A stretch of 50,039 nucleotides of DNA, from positions 1 to 50,039 of the forward strand of contig JAAUUH010000009.1 in NCBI GenBank assembly GCA_012031145.1, written 5' to 3'. The DNA comes from Oscillatoriales cyanobacterium SM2_2_1 (GTDB lineage Bacteria; Cyanobacteriota; Cyanobacteriia; Pseudanabaenales; Pseudanabaenaceae). The notes below the pieces were generated by a model. It had not been told where the DNA came from. It was given only the letters and a program-made list of their open reading frames with translations, and did no database searches. The position numbers and the translations under genes are program-made. This document shows, in pieces, positions 19,141-28,732 of this stretch; the first letter of the stretch is position 1, and every line of letters begins with the position of its first letter.

Positions 19141-19608
19141 CACAGGAATTTCGGCGTACTTCCCCTGGGCGATCCAATAAAAACTGTAAAAACTAAGGGC
19201 AAAGGCCGCCAGAAAAATCACCGTAAAAATGGTATCCAGCAGGGATGTCCAGAACGGTAGTTCGCCAAATAATCGGGTAAATAGGGTGAGCACTGCCCCC
19301 AAAAGGGCGATCGCCAGATCAATCAGCAGCGCCTGAAATGCATGGAACCGTAAAAAATGGCGCAGCTTGGGGTTGCGAACGACTCCTAGGAAAATGGCAA
19401 ACCAAACCACAAATTGCAGGGAAATAGGTGGAATCACCGCCGTTGACAGGCCGGCCGCCAACTGGATGAATGGAAAGACCAACGGAACAAGAAACTCAAA
19501 CTGGGTCACTAATGAGCCGCCGAAAATCGCCCCCGCTGCCATGGGCAAAAGGTAGGTTGCCCCAGCACCAAGTCGATCCCATATTGTGTTAGCACCACGC
19601 CATGTCAT
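19111..19608 (-). CDS. Tic20 family protein (copy 1)
   Basis: A 165-residue integral membrane protein with four hydrophobic segments and the family pattern RFHAFQALLIDLAIALLG followed by FYSFYWIAQGKYAEIPVLSD. Tic20 in plastids is part of the inner envelope protein import channel; the cyanobacterial homologues have no settled role. It lies directly downstream of a second Tic20-like gene on the same strand, 12 bases apart, and overlaps rsmI at the 3' end. Confidence 0.85.
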   Translation of the reverse strand: MTWRGANTIWDRLGAGATYLLPMAAGAIFGGSLVTQFEFLVPLVFPFIQLAAGLSTAVIPPISLQFVVWFAIFLGVVRNPKLRHFLRFHAFQALLIDLAIALLGAVLTLFTRLFGELPFWTSLLDTIFTVIFLAAFALSFYSFYWIAQGKYAEIPVLSDVIYRQI

Positions 19609-19620
19609 GGGTTACTGCTC

Positions 19621-20118
19621 CTAGCGCTCACACTGCGTCATCGCCGCCTGGGAAATAGAGGGAATCTCCGCGAATCGCCCCACACAACACTCATAGATGG
19701 CCAACCCACAAACGGTGAAGACCCCCATAAACAGAGTATTGGAGAGGGTTTGGAGCAGCAGGGGAGACCCCAAGGCTGTTGCGACCACTTCGGTGATAAT
19801 CTGTCCGATGAATAGGGCGATCTGGATCAAAATTGCCTGCATCGCGTTAAACCGCACAAATAAAGGCAGCCCGGCTCCCCGCACGACCAGCAGGTACAAT
19901 CCTGCAAAAATCACAAATTCGCCCGAGATCCCTAGGAAGGGTACCACTGGAAAGCTGAGGATGTTGCCATAGAGCCAAAAGAAGGGCAGAAAGGGCACTG
20001 CCAAAACTGGAACTTGGGCAAAAAATGAGGCTCCGTAAACCACAGAAGCTGACAGGGGTAGCAAAAAAGGAAGACAGCCCAAGGCGCGATCGCCCGGGGG
20101 AATCATGCCACGGCTCAT
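19621..20118 (-). CDS. Tic20 family protein (copy 2)
   Basis: A 165-residue membrane protein with about four hydrophobic segments and the Tic20-like signature LFVRFNAMQAILIQIALFIG and a C-terminal GRFAEIPSISQAAM, which aligns with the end of the neighbouring copy. The two are clearly diverged, so the duplication is old. The ATG at 20118 is preferred over a GTG at 20124. The gene lies between leuA and Tic20 copy 1 on the same strand. Confidence 0.85.
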   Translation of the reverse strand: MSRGMIPPGDRALGCLPFLLPLSASVVYGASFFAQVPVLAVPFLPFFWLYGNILSFPVVPFLGISGEFVIFAGLYLLVVRGAGLPLFVRFNAMQAILIQIALFIGQIITEVVATALGSPLLLQTLSNTLFMGVFTVCGLAIYECCVGRFAEIPSISQAAMTQCER

Positions 20119-20162
20119 AGGCACACTCGCGTTAAGAATACTTCATCATATCAGCACGGAAG

Positions 20163-21761
20163 CTACACCTTGCCTTCCACCCTAGGTGTGCTCACCATGA
20201 GGGCATAGTGCAACTTGTTGAGGGCATTCATGTAAGCCCGAGCCGAGGCCACAATAATATCAGTGCTTGCTGCCTGTCCCGAAAACACCCCCGCCGATTG
20301 ATGCCGCAGCCGAATGGTCACCTCTCCTAGGGCATCGATCCCCGCTGTTACCGACTGCACGGAAAATTCAATCAGTTGGTTTGGTACTTCCACAATTCTG
20401 TTAATCGCCCTATAGACGGCATCTACCGGCCCTGTGCCCACCGCTGCATCGGTTCGCTCGCCACCATCGGGCAGCAAAATTGTGACCGTCGCCGTCGGCA
20501 TCGCCCGATCACCACAACTGACCTGCACGTGCTCCAGCTTAAAGGCCGTTGGCAATTGGCGAATCTCATCATTGACAATCACCTCCAAATCCCAATCGCT
20601 AATGTCCCGCTTTTTGTCAGCCAACTCCTTAAACCGCACAAAGGCGGCATTGAGTTCCTGATCACTAAGTGTGAAGCCCAGTTCCCGCAGCCGCGTACCA
20701 AAGGCATTACGCCCCGACAGCTTGCCCAACACAATCTGGTTATCCGCCAGACCAATTAACTGGGCATCCATAATCTCGTAGGTCAGACGATTTTTGAGCA
20801 CCCCATCCTGATGAATACCCGACTCGTGGGCAAAGGCATTGGCCCCAACGATCGCCTTATTCGGTTGCACCAGCATCCCGGTAAGGTTAGAAACCAATCG
20901 TGAGGTTTTATAGATTTGCTTGGTGTCAATGCGACACAACGGCGCTGCACTCTCTGCTGACCGACCAAAGAAAGGATTGAAATACTGCCGTCGCACGTGG
21001 AGCGCCATAACCAACTCCTCCAGCGCCGCATTGCCAGCCCGTTCGCCAATGCCGTTAATGGTGCATTCCAATTGCCGCGCCCCATTCTTGACGGCTTCCA
21101 GGAAATTAGCCACCGCCAAACCTAAGTCGTTGTGCCCATGGACCGAAATCACGGCTTGATCGCTATTGGGAACGTGTTCGCGAATGCCGCGAATGAGATC
21201 CCCAAACTCGCTGGGCGTTAGATAGCCCACAGTATCGGGAATATTAATCGTCGTGGCCCCTGCGGCGATCGCCCGTTCCAAGACCTGGTAGAGAAACTCC
21301 GGATCGGAGCGCCCCGCATCTTCGGGGGAAAATTCCACATCCGCCACCTTGGATTTGGCGTAGGCAACCATCTCCGGCACCAGATGCAACACTTCGGCCC
21401 GGGTTTTACGCAGCTTGTGTTCGAGATGGATGTCAGAAGTGGCCAAAAACGTATGAATTCGAGGCTTGACGGCAGGCTTCAGGGCCTCGGCCGCCGCATC
21501 GATGTCTGCTGGGGTAGCACGGGCCAAACCACAGATGATCGGCCCAGACTCGGTTCCCACTTGACGAGCAATCTCCTGCACGGCGGCAAAATCCCCCTTA
21601 CTGGCATAGGGGAACCCTGCCTCTATAATGTCTACACCTAGGCGCGCTAGCTGGTGGGCAATCTGCAACTTCTGATCGGCATTTAGGGTTGCTCCGGGCG
21701 ACTGTTCGCCATCGCGGAGGGTGGTGTCGAAGATCAAAACGCGATCCGTTACAGGTGCCAT
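20163..21761 (-). CDS. leuA: 2-isopropylmalate synthase
   Basis: LeuA condenses acetyl-CoA and 2-oxoisovalerate in the first step of leucine synthesis. The 532-residue protein has the catalytic barrel with [17 protein letters not shown] (Asp and Arg at the active site), [19 protein letters not shown] (metal-binding HxH) and [19 protein letters not shown], and the C-terminal regulatory domain that carries leucine feedback control. The ATG at 21761 is preferred to a TTG at 21767. Two Tic20 genes follow on the same strand. Confidence 0.96.
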   Translation of the reverse strand: MAPVTDRVLIFDTTLRDGEQSPGATLNADQKLQIAHQLARLGVDIIEAGFPYASKGDFAAVQEIARQVGTESGPIICGLARATPADIDAAAEALKPAVKPRIHTFLATSDIHLEHKLRKTRAEVLHLVPEMVAYAKSKVADVEFSPEDAGRSDPEFLYQVLERAIAAGATTINIPDTVGYLTPSEFGDLIRGIREHVPNSDQAVISVHGHNDLGLAVANFLEAVKNGARQLECTINGIGERAGNAALEELVMALHVRRQYFNPFFGRSAESAAPLCRIDTKQIYKTSRLVSNLTGMLVQPNKAIVGANAFAHESGIHQDGVLKNRLTYEIMDAQLIGLADNQIVLGKLSGRNAFGTRLRELGFTLSDQELNAAFVRFKELADKKRDISDWDLEVIVNDEIRQLPTAFKLEHVQVSCGDRAMPTATVTILLPDGGERTDAAVGTGPVDAVYRAINRIVEVPNQLIEFSVQSVTAGIDALGEVTIRLRHQSAGVFSGQAASTDIIVASARAYMNALNKLHYALMVSTPRVEGKV

Positions 21762-22131
21762 ATCCAATTCCTCAATGCTGTGTCAGGCGCTACTGGCAAA
21801 TGATGTAATTCAGAGTACCACAAACTGCCCCATCTAATCATACTCGTTATGACCACGAGTTTTGGAAAGCCCTTGACTGATTTCCTGATGGGGAGGCTAA
21901 CAAACCATAGGCGCGTGTGCTTTGTTGTGGCTTCCACCCAACCGGGGAGAGGCTTGGCAGTTTTTTGACCGCTTGCAGTACGCTGAATTTTCAGAACCAT
22001 AAACCGAGTGTCAAGTTGGATGGGCCCGATCTTGGGTCAGGTTTGGCAATACTTTGGCATTAAATGATTCTGTATCCAAAATCGGGATCGCCCTAGGACG
22101 GCTAAGGTACCCACAGAGTAGAGGAATGGCT
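21762..22131. other. Divergent intergenic region between leuA and the 2-hydroxyacid dehydrogenase
   Basis: About 370 bases upstream of two divergent genes. A minus-strand frame (22000 down into leuA) exists but shows no recognisable protein and probably is not a gene. I see no clear riboswitch, leucine leader peptide or attenuator hairpin. Confidence 0.5.
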
Positions 22132-23144
22132 ATGGATGTGGCGGTGTTTAATACCAAATCCTATGATCGCCAGTATATGGAAGCGGCAAATCAGGCGGCG
22201 GGGCATCGGTTGCACTTCCTTGAGCCGCGCTTAACTCCGGAAACAGCTTCTCTGGCCCAAAATTTTCCCGTGGTCTGTGTGTTTATTAACGATCAGTTGG
22301 ATCGCCCCACCCTTGAGCACCTGTCTGCCCATGGCACCAAACTCGTGGCCACGCGCTCGGCGGGGTTCAATCACATTGATCTTGATGCGGCGGCACAGGT
22401 GGGGATTACCGTGGTGCGGGTACCGGCCTACTCTCCCTATGCGGTGGCTGAGCATGCCATGGCCCTAATTTTGACGCTCAACCGCAAAACCCACCGGGCT
22501 AATAACCGGGTGCGGGAAGGCAATTTTGCCCTCGATGGACTGCTGGGGTTTGACCTCTTTGGCTGTACGGTGGGGATCGTTGGCACTGGCAAGATCGGCG
22601 CAATTTTGGCCCGGATCTTGCATGGCTTTGGCTGTCACCTCCTGGGATACGACCTTTACCAGAACCAAGCGTGCCTAGACCTAGGCATGACCTATGTGCC
22701 CTTGCCGGAACTTCTGGGGCGATCGCACATTATTTCGCTGCACTGCCCCTGACCCCCGACTCCTATCACTTAATTGATGCGGCGGCGATCGCCCAAATGC
22801 AGCCCGATGTGATGTTAATCAACACCAGTCGCGGGGGACTAGTAGATACAATTGCCGTCATTGAAGGTCTGAAGTCTGGGCAAATTGGGTACCTTGGCCT
22901 CGATGTCTATGAGCAAGAAGCTGACCTTTTCTTTGAGAACCTTTCCGATCAGGTCATCCAAGATGATGTATTTCAACGGCTACTGACCTTTCCCAATGTT
23001 CTGATCACCGGACATCAGGCATTTTTCACCCGCAATGCCCTACGAAAAATTGCTGAAGTCACCATTGCCAATATCTCCGAATTTGCCGCCGGGCAGCCTC
23101 TTTCCCACGCCGTTAAAAGTGAGCAGATGGTGATCAAACAGTAG
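22132..23144 (+). CDS. D-lactate dehydrogenase-like 2-hydroxyacid dehydrogenase (frameshifted)
   Basis: An NAD-dependent D-2-hydroxyacid dehydrogenase of the D-LDH group, about 337 residues if one base is restored. Motifs: [12 protein letters not shown], the nucleotide-binding [27 protein letters not shown] (with the substrate Arg), the Glu of [17 protein letters not shown] and the catalytic His in [14 protein letters not shown]. The frame breaks in the C4 run at 22746-22749, where one more C gives [14 protein letters not shown]. The start at 22132 has GAGGA at 22121-22125; an ATG at 22126 is also possible. Likely reduces pyruvate to D-lactate under fermentation (inference). Confidence 0.88.
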
Positions 23145-23906
23145 CGCTGTGTCGCCCTTTGACCTCAAAGCGCTCCCAGGGCTTAGGTTCCAGGACGCCT
23201 ACCGTGAGGTGGTGCTGCCGCAGCAGTTCCCCAAAGGTTTGGGCATTCCCCTCCGCCCGAAGCAGTTTCAGCAACAATCCCTCATAGCGCAAATCCCCAC
23301 CAGCAGCAGTTGGGGCGATCGCCCCTGGTCGCAGCCATTGAATTACCTGCAATGCTGCCTGGGATCCCTGGATCACGGGGCCAAGGAAGGGGATCTTCAA
23401 ATCCACCGTTGGCACCAACACCACATCCACAGGGAGTGCGTGTTTCAGGTTGGGATCGGGATAGCCATGGGGCTCATAGTATAGGCTCTCCGCAATGCGG
23501 CGATCGCGCAGAATGTAGGCATTTTCGCGGGTTGTCGGCCCCGTTGGGGCCCCCACATAGGATTCAATCACCAAATCTCCCCGACTAACGTGCTCACCAT
23601 GGGCTAGTGCTTGAACCGTCTTGAACCCCAACTTTGTGGCCACGTGAGCACCGCCTGCCGAAGCCACAACGGGAATGGTTTATCTAGGGCTTTGAGGGTG
23701 GGTGGGTGGGCATGATCTTCTAAACCTTGGGAGAGCAGAATCAGGTCAATCTGTTCCGGTAGCGGGCGGGATTGCACGCGCTCCGCCCGAAATAACCACG
23801 GTGTATTGCCAAAGGTCAGCGCTCCCACCAGCCAGGGATCTATGAGAATCCGACACCCAGCTAATTCCACCAACCAAGAATTACTATCCAGCCATGTTAG
23901 GTGCAT
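23134..23906 (-). CDS. MBL-fold metallo-hydrolase (frameshifted)
   Basis: About 257 residues if repaired. The N-terminal half ([21 protein letters not shown], then [21 protein letters not shown]) is a UlaG-like metallo-beta-lactamase fold in which the usual HxHxDH metal motif is reduced to LEDHAH, as in a cyanobacterial/plant subgroup. The frame breaks at the GGG run 23671-23673; one more G (C on the coding strand) joins ALDKPFP to [16 protein letters not shown]. The gene overlaps the end of the dehydrogenase gene by 11 bases. Substrate unknown. Confidence 0.75.
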
Positions 23907-23946
23907 GTGGCATCCCTGCGCGATACCCTACTATCCTAGCCTGCCC

Positions 23947-24579
23947 CTAGGAGGTGTGCTGACTCAACCACGTAATCGTCGCCTTCAGCCATGGCTCAAT
24001 ATCTTTGTCACTGGCATAGCGGGGCTGCACAGCGGCGATCGCCCGCTGAATTTCCTCAGGTCCATACCCCAAAGCTAAGAGCGTCATTTCGATCTCCTCT
24101 TGGGCTGCCGGTACCACTCCCATCGGAGACCCGCCGCCCGCCGCCCGCCACTCCGCTAGCTTGGTGCGCAACTCTAAACATAGCCGCTCCGCCGTTTTCT
24201 GCCCAATTCCCGGGGTCAGGCTCAAAATCCGCGTATTACCCATGACAATTGCCGCCACTAAATCCGTTATTGCCAGGCGATCAAGCAGGGCCAGCGCCAT
24301 CTGGGCCCCCACCCCCGACACCTGAATCAATAATCGGAATAAGTCCCGCTCCGCCGATGTCAAAAAGCCATAGAGCACCATTTGATCATCCCGAATCAGT
24401 AGATGACAAAAAAGCTGAAGTTCTTCCCCCACCATAGCCCGATGCGCCGTGTTTGATGTTGTCATCAAGTCATAACCTACGCCCTGAACCTCTAGGGTCA
24501 GCCAGCGGGCGATCGCCCCTTTGCGCATCGGATCGCAGGGACGGGAACCAACAACCCCTCCCCGCAAGAACCCAATCAT
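23947..24579 (-). CDS. ruvA: Holliday junction branch migration protein RuvA
   Basis: RuvA binds Holliday junctions and loads the RuvB motor. The 210-residue protein has the N-terminal OB fold (MIGFLRGGVVG...), the tandem helix-hairpin-helix part (FRLLIQVSGVGAQMALALL and SLTPGIGQKTAERLCLEL) and a C-terminal RuvB-binding domain with ALGYGPEEIQRAIAAV. Its start overlaps the stop of the upstream coiled-coil gene by four bases (ATGA), so translation is coupled. Confidence 0.95.
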   Translation of the reverse strand: MIGFLRGGVVGSRPCDPMRKGAIARWLTLEVQGVGYDLMTTSNTAHRAMVGEELQLFCHLLIRDDQMVLYGFLTSAERDLFRLLIQVSGVGAQMALALLDRLAITDLVAAIVMGNTRILSLTPGIGQKTAERLCLELRTKLAEWRAAGGGSPMGVVPAAQEEIEMTLLALGYGPEEIQRAIAAVQPRYASDKDIEPWLKATITWLSQHTS

Positions 24580-25208
24580 GGGGACTGTCGTAGGGGCGGA
24601 AACTGGGGTAGCTGGACGGCTGCTAAGGAATGGACTGACTTCCGCCGCTGGGCGATCGCAACGGAAATTGCTTCCAACTCTTTCCGAGCATCGGAATCCA
24701 TGGCCTTAATAGGGACGAGCTGGGGATCCGTCTCCCCAATCAAGCGCAGGAACTTAGGGGCAACAACCCGGGGCAAGAGCAGCCCAGATCCATGGTCACT
24801 TTGGTAGGGATAACATCCAGGACTGGTGCTGCCTCCGTCGGATTCATCGGGGGATGGATCGGTGCAAGGCATTATTTTGACTACCTTTTCTAGGGGAGAA
24901 GTGGCAACGGGTAAGGGCACCGCTGGCGGCAAATCGGCTGCCAATTTCGCCACTGCCCACGGCGAGGATGACTCCTCCACGACCACGGGTGGTTGCTCCT
25001 GGGACTCTAATCGCCGCTCGATCACCCGCTTCAATTGGAGGTTCTGGTTCTGCTGGCTCCGCAAACAATCCCGCAATTCTGCTACGGTTTGCTCTAATTG
25101 CTGAATCGTCTGATCCCGCTGGGCAATGACTTTCAAGGAATACTTCAACTGTTCCTGCGCTTGGGATAGCAGGTCTAAAAACTCCCCATGCCGCTCAGCA
25201 TTTTCCAT
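24576..25208 (-). CDS. Coiled-coil hypothetical protein upstream of ruvA
   Basis: A 210-residue protein. Residues about 10-70 form a strong coiled coil with regular heptads (QEQLKYSLKVIAQRDQTIQQ and LEQTVAELRDCLRSQQNQNL). A disordered Pro/Ser-rich linker follows, then a conserved-looking patch GLLLPRVVAPKFLRL and a C-terminal helix. I do not recognise a family and assign no function. The four-base overlap with ruvA suggests that it is made together with RuvA. Confidence 0.7.
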   Translation of the reverse strand: MENAERHGEFLDLLSQAQEQLKYSLKVIAQRDQTIQQLEQTVAELRDCLRSQQNQNLQLKRVIERRLESQEQPPVVVEESSSPWAVAKLAADLPPAVPLPVATSPLEKVVKIMPCTDPSPDESDGGSTSPGCYPYQSDHGSGLLLPRVVAPKFLRLIGETDPQLVPIKAMDSDARKELEAISVAIAQRRKSVHSLAAVQLPQFPPLRQSP

Positions 25209-25529
25209 AGTCCTTGCCTAGTAAAAAAACAGCGTTCCGCGCAGATAGTACCCCAAAAAGGACTTTTAGTTCCAGATTTTGCCAAGTACTTCCCAAAAAA
25301 TAGCCCCAGGACTTCAGCGACCATTGAGCATCGAAGCCTGGAAAACATAGACAATTCAGGCTTTTTTTCTGCCCAGCCGCTCTTTGTGTTTCAGAATTTT
25401 TTATGATTTTTTACGTTTTCTGGCGTAGGTCGAAGCGGTCGAGAACATTCGGGAGCAGAAAACATTGGGGAATAGGAAGGGGGCGATTCAGCCTAAACTT
25501 AAGGCAGACTAATTGCGGGAGCAGTTGTT
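25209..25529. other. Divergent intergenic region, AT-rich
   Basis: About 320 bases between the divergent coiled-coil and phosphatase genes. There are several short A and T runs and no convincing coding frame: the open frames on the plus strand lack any protein-like pattern. I see no clear promoter hexamer pair or stable hairpin. Confidence 0.5.
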
Positions 25530-25991
25530 GTGAAGCTTCTTTTTGTTTGCCTAGGGAATATTTGCCGATCGCCCGCAGCCGAAAACATTATGAATCACCT
25601 GCTGGAAGCCCAAAACTTGAAGGGCACCATTACCTGTGATTCCGCGGGCACCGCGGGCTACCACGTTGGCTCCCCGCCCGACCGCCGGATGCGCGAAGCC
25701 GCCCAGCGACAGGGCATGACCTTTACCGGGGCAGCCCGTCAGCTTACCGCTGAGGATCTTCAACAGTTCGATCTGATTCTGGCCATGGACAGGAGCAACT
25801 ATCGTGATATTTTGTCCCTCGATCCCGGCGGAGCTTATCACCACAAGGTCAAAATGATGTGCTCCTACTGCACCCACCATCAGGAAGTCGAAGTGCCTGA
25901 TCCCTACTATGGTGGCACTGAAGGATTTAACCACGTGATTGACCTGCTTCAAGATGCCTGCACCGGGCTGCTCCAGACCATTGCGCCATGA
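25530..25991 (+). CDS. Low molecular weight protein-tyrosine phosphatase
   Basis: A 153-residue cytosolic phosphatase. The P-loop CLGNICRSP (nucleophile Cys at residue 7, Arg at 13) is at the N-terminus and the general acid Asp is in VPDPYYGG near residue 122. Length and layout match the LMW-PTP family. The start is GTG at 25530, forced by the P-loop position. Its stop overlaps the ATG of the DUF2288 gene (ATGA at 25988-25991). In cyanobacteria such enzymes have been tied to stress and photosystem phosphorylation, but the target here is not known. Confidence 0.93.
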   Translation: MKLLFVCLGNICRSPAAENIMNHLLEAQNLKGTITCDSAGTAGYHVGSPPDRRMREAAQRQGMTFTGAARQLTAEDLQQFDLILAMDRSNYRDILSLDPGGAYHHKVKMMCSYCTHHQEVEVPDPYYGGTEGFNHVIDLLQDACTGLLQTIAP

Positions 25992-26287
25992 CCCCAACCC
26001 TTCGCACCCACCTCGAAGACCTCCTAGATCGGGCCCAATGGCAGTGGCTAGAATCCCATGTCCTGCGCGGCCGGGTTTTGGTGGTTGCCGAATCCCTTTC
26101 CTTGGTGGATGTCGGCCTAGCCCTTGCCGAAGATCGCACCGCTGACGTTCGTCAGTGGATCGATGATGCCTGGCTCTATCAGCCCACCACCGACCAAATC
26201 AAACAGTGGCAAGGTGCCCAACCCCAGTTTCCTTGCCTGATCATTCAGCCGTTTATTTTGATCCACATTCATTCTGATGCCCCATGA
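25988..26287 (+). CDS. DUF2288 family protein
   Basis: A 99-residue protein with the DUF2288 pattern: an N-terminal helix with RTHLEDLLDRAQWQWLESHV, then GRVLVVAESLSLVDVGLALA and a C-terminal FPCLIIQPFILI. The family is conserved in cyanobacteria and some proteobacteria without a known function. It overlaps the phosphatase gene by four bases and the next membrane protein gene by four bases, so the three are probably one translational unit. Confidence 0.85.
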   Translation: MTPTLRTHLEDLLDRAQWQWLESHVLRGRVLVVAESLSLVDVGLALAEDRTADVRQWIDDAWLYQPTTDQIKQWQGAQPQFPCLIIQPFILIHIHSDAP

Positions 26288-27266
26288 GTGCTGAGCCCAC
26301 ACCGACGGGTCGCTACCTCGACTTGGTTCCCTACACCTGTGCGATCGCCTTTTTAGTCGTCGTGCTAGGGCTTCTCTTCGGCGGTCTGATGGAGCAGGAA
26401 TTTCTCTCCCAAGTGGCAGCAGTGCGCTCGGGAGAGAGTGTTGATCTAGCACCGATTCAGTTTCAACGGCTGTCCTACGGGGCGCTGCGACTGGAGGTAG
26501 ATGCCCTGATCGGCACCAATCGCTGGATTACCTACGAGGTGGAACTGCGCGATCGCCAAGATCAGGTGCTATTCAGCGCAATTAAACCCGGCTGGCGTGA
26601 ATCGGGCACCTGGCGAGAGGAGGGGGAAACCGGCACTTGGGAGGAATCGGATCTCGATGCCGCCCTTGAATTCAAGGTTCCCCAAACCGAGCCGATTACC
26701 ATTCGTTTGAACCTCCTTGACTACACCACAACTAACGGCACTGAGATCAATGAGCCTGCCACCCTGCGGGTACGTCTGCGCCGTGGTCTCGACTATGAAA
26801 CCCTATGGTGGGGGCTGCTCGGCACCGGATTGGTCATGGTTGCATCCTTCTGGTTTGCTCCCTTCGGGGCGATCGCCTCGTTAATATTCGCAGCAGTCGA
26901 GATTCCGAGATTGCAGTTCCGGTCATGCTCTCCCCCGGTCATCCCCTGCTGCGCCTGACCATTAGCCTTACCTCTAAGCACCAGAGCCAGTTTCGCCGTA
27001 CCCTACGCCTCCGCCTGCGCAGCATCGATGGCACCCACACCTTGTATACCAACCGCCATGACCTTGATTTGTCGGTCACCCGCAATGAAGATGGCGAAGT
27101 CACCCGTGCCCAGGGTGTGCACCGCACGTTCCTGATCAGCCCCGGTGCCACCGAAGTGGAACTGGTGGTCGAAATTCCTGACCTCACCCTCACGGATCAG
27201 GTCGCCGTCACCCTTGATCAGGGTGTGCGAACCCGTTGGACGGTGCCAGCCTATGGGCTTGCCTAG
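26284..27266 (+). CDS. Membrane protein of unknown function (probably one gene broken by a frameshift)
   Basis: The first frame (26284-26958) gives a membrane anchor at residues about 17-40 (AIAFLVVVLGLLFGGLM), a beta-rich extracytoplasmic domain with YEVELRDRQDQVLFSAIKPG and a second membrane segment WGLLGTGLVMVASFWFAPFG. The second frame (to 27266) gives a soluble beta-rich domain (RLRSIDGTHTLYTNRH ... TRWTVPAYGLA). Adding one G to the GGGG run at 26866-26869 joins them as APFGGDRLVNIRSSRDSEI. The alternative is two genes, the second starting at ATG 26925, but that start has no ribosome binding site. I recognise no family. Confidence 0.55.
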
Positions 27267-27278
27267 GGAGGAGTAACA

Positions 27279-27518
27279 ATGATTTCCCAGCTTTTTGGCC
27301 TGATGCTCGCTGTCCTCGGACTGCTCTTTGCCGCCAATGCTTGGTACGGAGCACTCACCTACGCCAGTACTTATACCCTCCGCAGCGAAACCACCTACCA
27401 GCCCCGCTCCAATGTCATTATTGGTGGCATTTATCGCCGTGATCGTTGGGAGTCCAACCCCACTACCCGAGCCCAGTTTGGCAGCTTTCGTGGCGGCAGT
27501 CGGGGGACAGGGAAGTGA
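27279..27518 (+). CDS. Small membrane hypothetical protein
   Basis: A 79-residue protein with one N-terminal hydrophobic helix (LFGLMLAVLGLLFAANAWYG) followed by a polar Tyr/Arg-rich part and a glycine-rich end. The ATG is preceded by GGGAGGAG at 27267-27273, a strong ribosome binding site. It follows the preceding membrane protein by 12 bases and probably belongs to the same operon. Function unknown. Confidence 0.65.
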   Translation: MISQLFGLMLAVLGLLFAANAWYGALTYASTYTLRSETTYQPRSNVIIGGIYRRDRWESNPTTRAQFGSFRGGSRGTGK

Positions 27519-27587
27519 TCAAAACGTAATTTGGATCACAACCTAGGATCGTGAACAATCACCACCTACCCTCTTAAACCGTCACAG

Positions 27588-27887
27588 GTGCGGCATTGGG
27601 ATTCGGGCACACTAGATGACATCGAATGTGTTGCTAAAGCCATGGTATTTCTCTCCCAACAAGAAGTGAGCAAAGTTCAGTTAAAAACCCCCTGGGGCAT
27701 TGAAGAAGCCATCCGCTATCTCGGACGCCTGTTTCTGCCCACCAATGAATACACCGCGCTGCCAGAGGCGCTCACCGCCTGCCGCCGAGACCTCGATGCT
27801 GGCTTACTTTCGATCGTCGTTGCTGAGCAAAATGTTGTACGGTTGTGGTGCCTAGTTCCTAGGGAACTAACCAGCAAAGAAATCTAG
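27588..27887 (+). CDS. Hypothetical protein
   Basis: Up to 99 residues from a GTG at 27588; an ATG at 27642 would give an 81-residue form starting MVFLSQQEVSK. The core KTPWGIEEAIRYLGRLFLPT and a C-terminal VVAEQNVVRLWCLVPREL look like a small alpha/beta protein. Neither start has a good ribosome binding site. I recognise no family. It ends 12 bases before the EVE-domain gene. Confidence 0.6.
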   Translation: MRHWDSGTLDDIECVAKAMVFLSQQEVSKVQLKTPWGIEEAIRYLGRLFLPTNEYTALPEALTACRRDLDAGLLSIVVAEQNVVRLWCLVPRELTSKEI

Positions 27888-27899
27888 AGCACAACGTTT

Positions 27900-28313
27900 A
27901 TGGCATTCTGGCTACTCAAGACCGAACCGGACGTTTATAGCTATGCCGACCTTTGCCGAGACGGGCAAACAGTATGGGATGGCGTCAATAATAACTTGGC
28001 ACTCAAATACATCCGCACGATGCAGCCCCAGGATCAAGCCCTGATTTATCACACTGGCGACGAACGGCGAGCCATGGGTATTGCCTCAGTGACTTCCCTA
28101 CCCTACGCCGATCCCCAGCTTGGCGATCCTAAACGGGCAGTAGTAGATCTAGTACCCCTGCGTTCCCTCTCCCGTCCAGTTTCCCTAGCAATTATGAAAC
28201 AGGATGCCCTTCTGACTGGAACTGAGGAATTCCCCCTTTTTCGCATTGCGCGTCTGTCCGTAGTGCCAGTGCCCGATATCTGTTGGCACAGGATCCTCGA
28301 ACTTAGCGATTAG
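27900..28313 (+). CDS. EVE domain-containing protein
   Basis: A 137-residue PUA-like protein of the EVE (Thy28) family. Visible marks: WLLKTEPDVYSYADL, WDGVNNNLALKYIR, DQALIYHTGDERRAMGIASV and FPLFRIARLSVVPV. EVE domains bind modified bases; in animals the homologue Thyn1 reads modified cytosine, and in bacteria some EVE proteins take part in restriction. No restriction genes are nearby and single-domain forms are common housekeeping proteins, so I assign no defence role. Confidence 0.92.
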   Translation: MAFWLLKTEPDVYSYADLCRDGQTVWDGVNNNLALKYIRTMQPQDQALIYHTGDERRAMGIASVTSLPYADPQLGDPKRAVVDLVPLRSLSRPVSLAIMKQDALLTGTEEFPLFRIARLSVVPVPDICWHRILELSD

Positions 28314-28402
28314 ATATGCTAGCCTTATTATCCTTGCTTTTTTGCCTTTGGCTGAAAGCCAGTACATTTTAGTCACTGTCCATAAGGAACTGTTGTTAAC
28401 CC

Positions 28403-28732
28403 ATGAAGAAGCGTCCCTACGAAACGATTTACATTTTGCGATCCGATCTCGGCGACCAAGAAACCGACGCCGCTATTAGCAAGTACCAAACCCTGCTGCA
28501 AGAGCTGGAGGCGGAGTCTATTACTATTCAGCACCGCGGTCGGCGTCGTCTTGCCTATGAGATTAGAAAGCACCGGGAAGGCATTTATATCCAAATGAAT
28601 TACAACGCACCGGCAACAACGGTTGAGGCAATCGAGAAAATGATGCGGCTCAGCGAAGAGGTGATTCGCTACCTGACCATCCTGCTCGATGAACCAGTTT
28701 CGGCTCCGGAAGCCGAGGAGAGCGCTGCCTAG
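28403..28732 (+). CDS. rpsF: 30S ribosomal protein S6
   Basis: S6 binds with S18 to the central domain of 16S rRNA. The 109-residue protein shows the family pattern [40 protein letters not shown] and [16 protein letters not shown]. The stop codon TAG is at 28730-28732 and its last two bases are also the first two bases of hairpin repeat copy B. Confidence 0.96.
   Translation: MKKRPYETIYILRSDLGDQETDAAISKYQTLLQELEAESITIQHRGRRRLAYEIRKHREGIYIQMNYNAPATTVEAIEKMMRLSEEVIRYLTILLDEPVSAPEAEESAA

Noticed and set aside
21749-22000. Minus-strand frame upstream of leuA, considered as a leader peptide or small gene
   Set aside because: It overlaps the leuA start, has no ribosome binding site and no protein-like pattern, and shows no run of Leu codons or attenuator hairpin.
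27900-28313. EVE-domain protein as part of a defence or restriction system
   Set aside because: No nuclease, methylase or other defence gene is near; single EVE proteins are common outside such systems.
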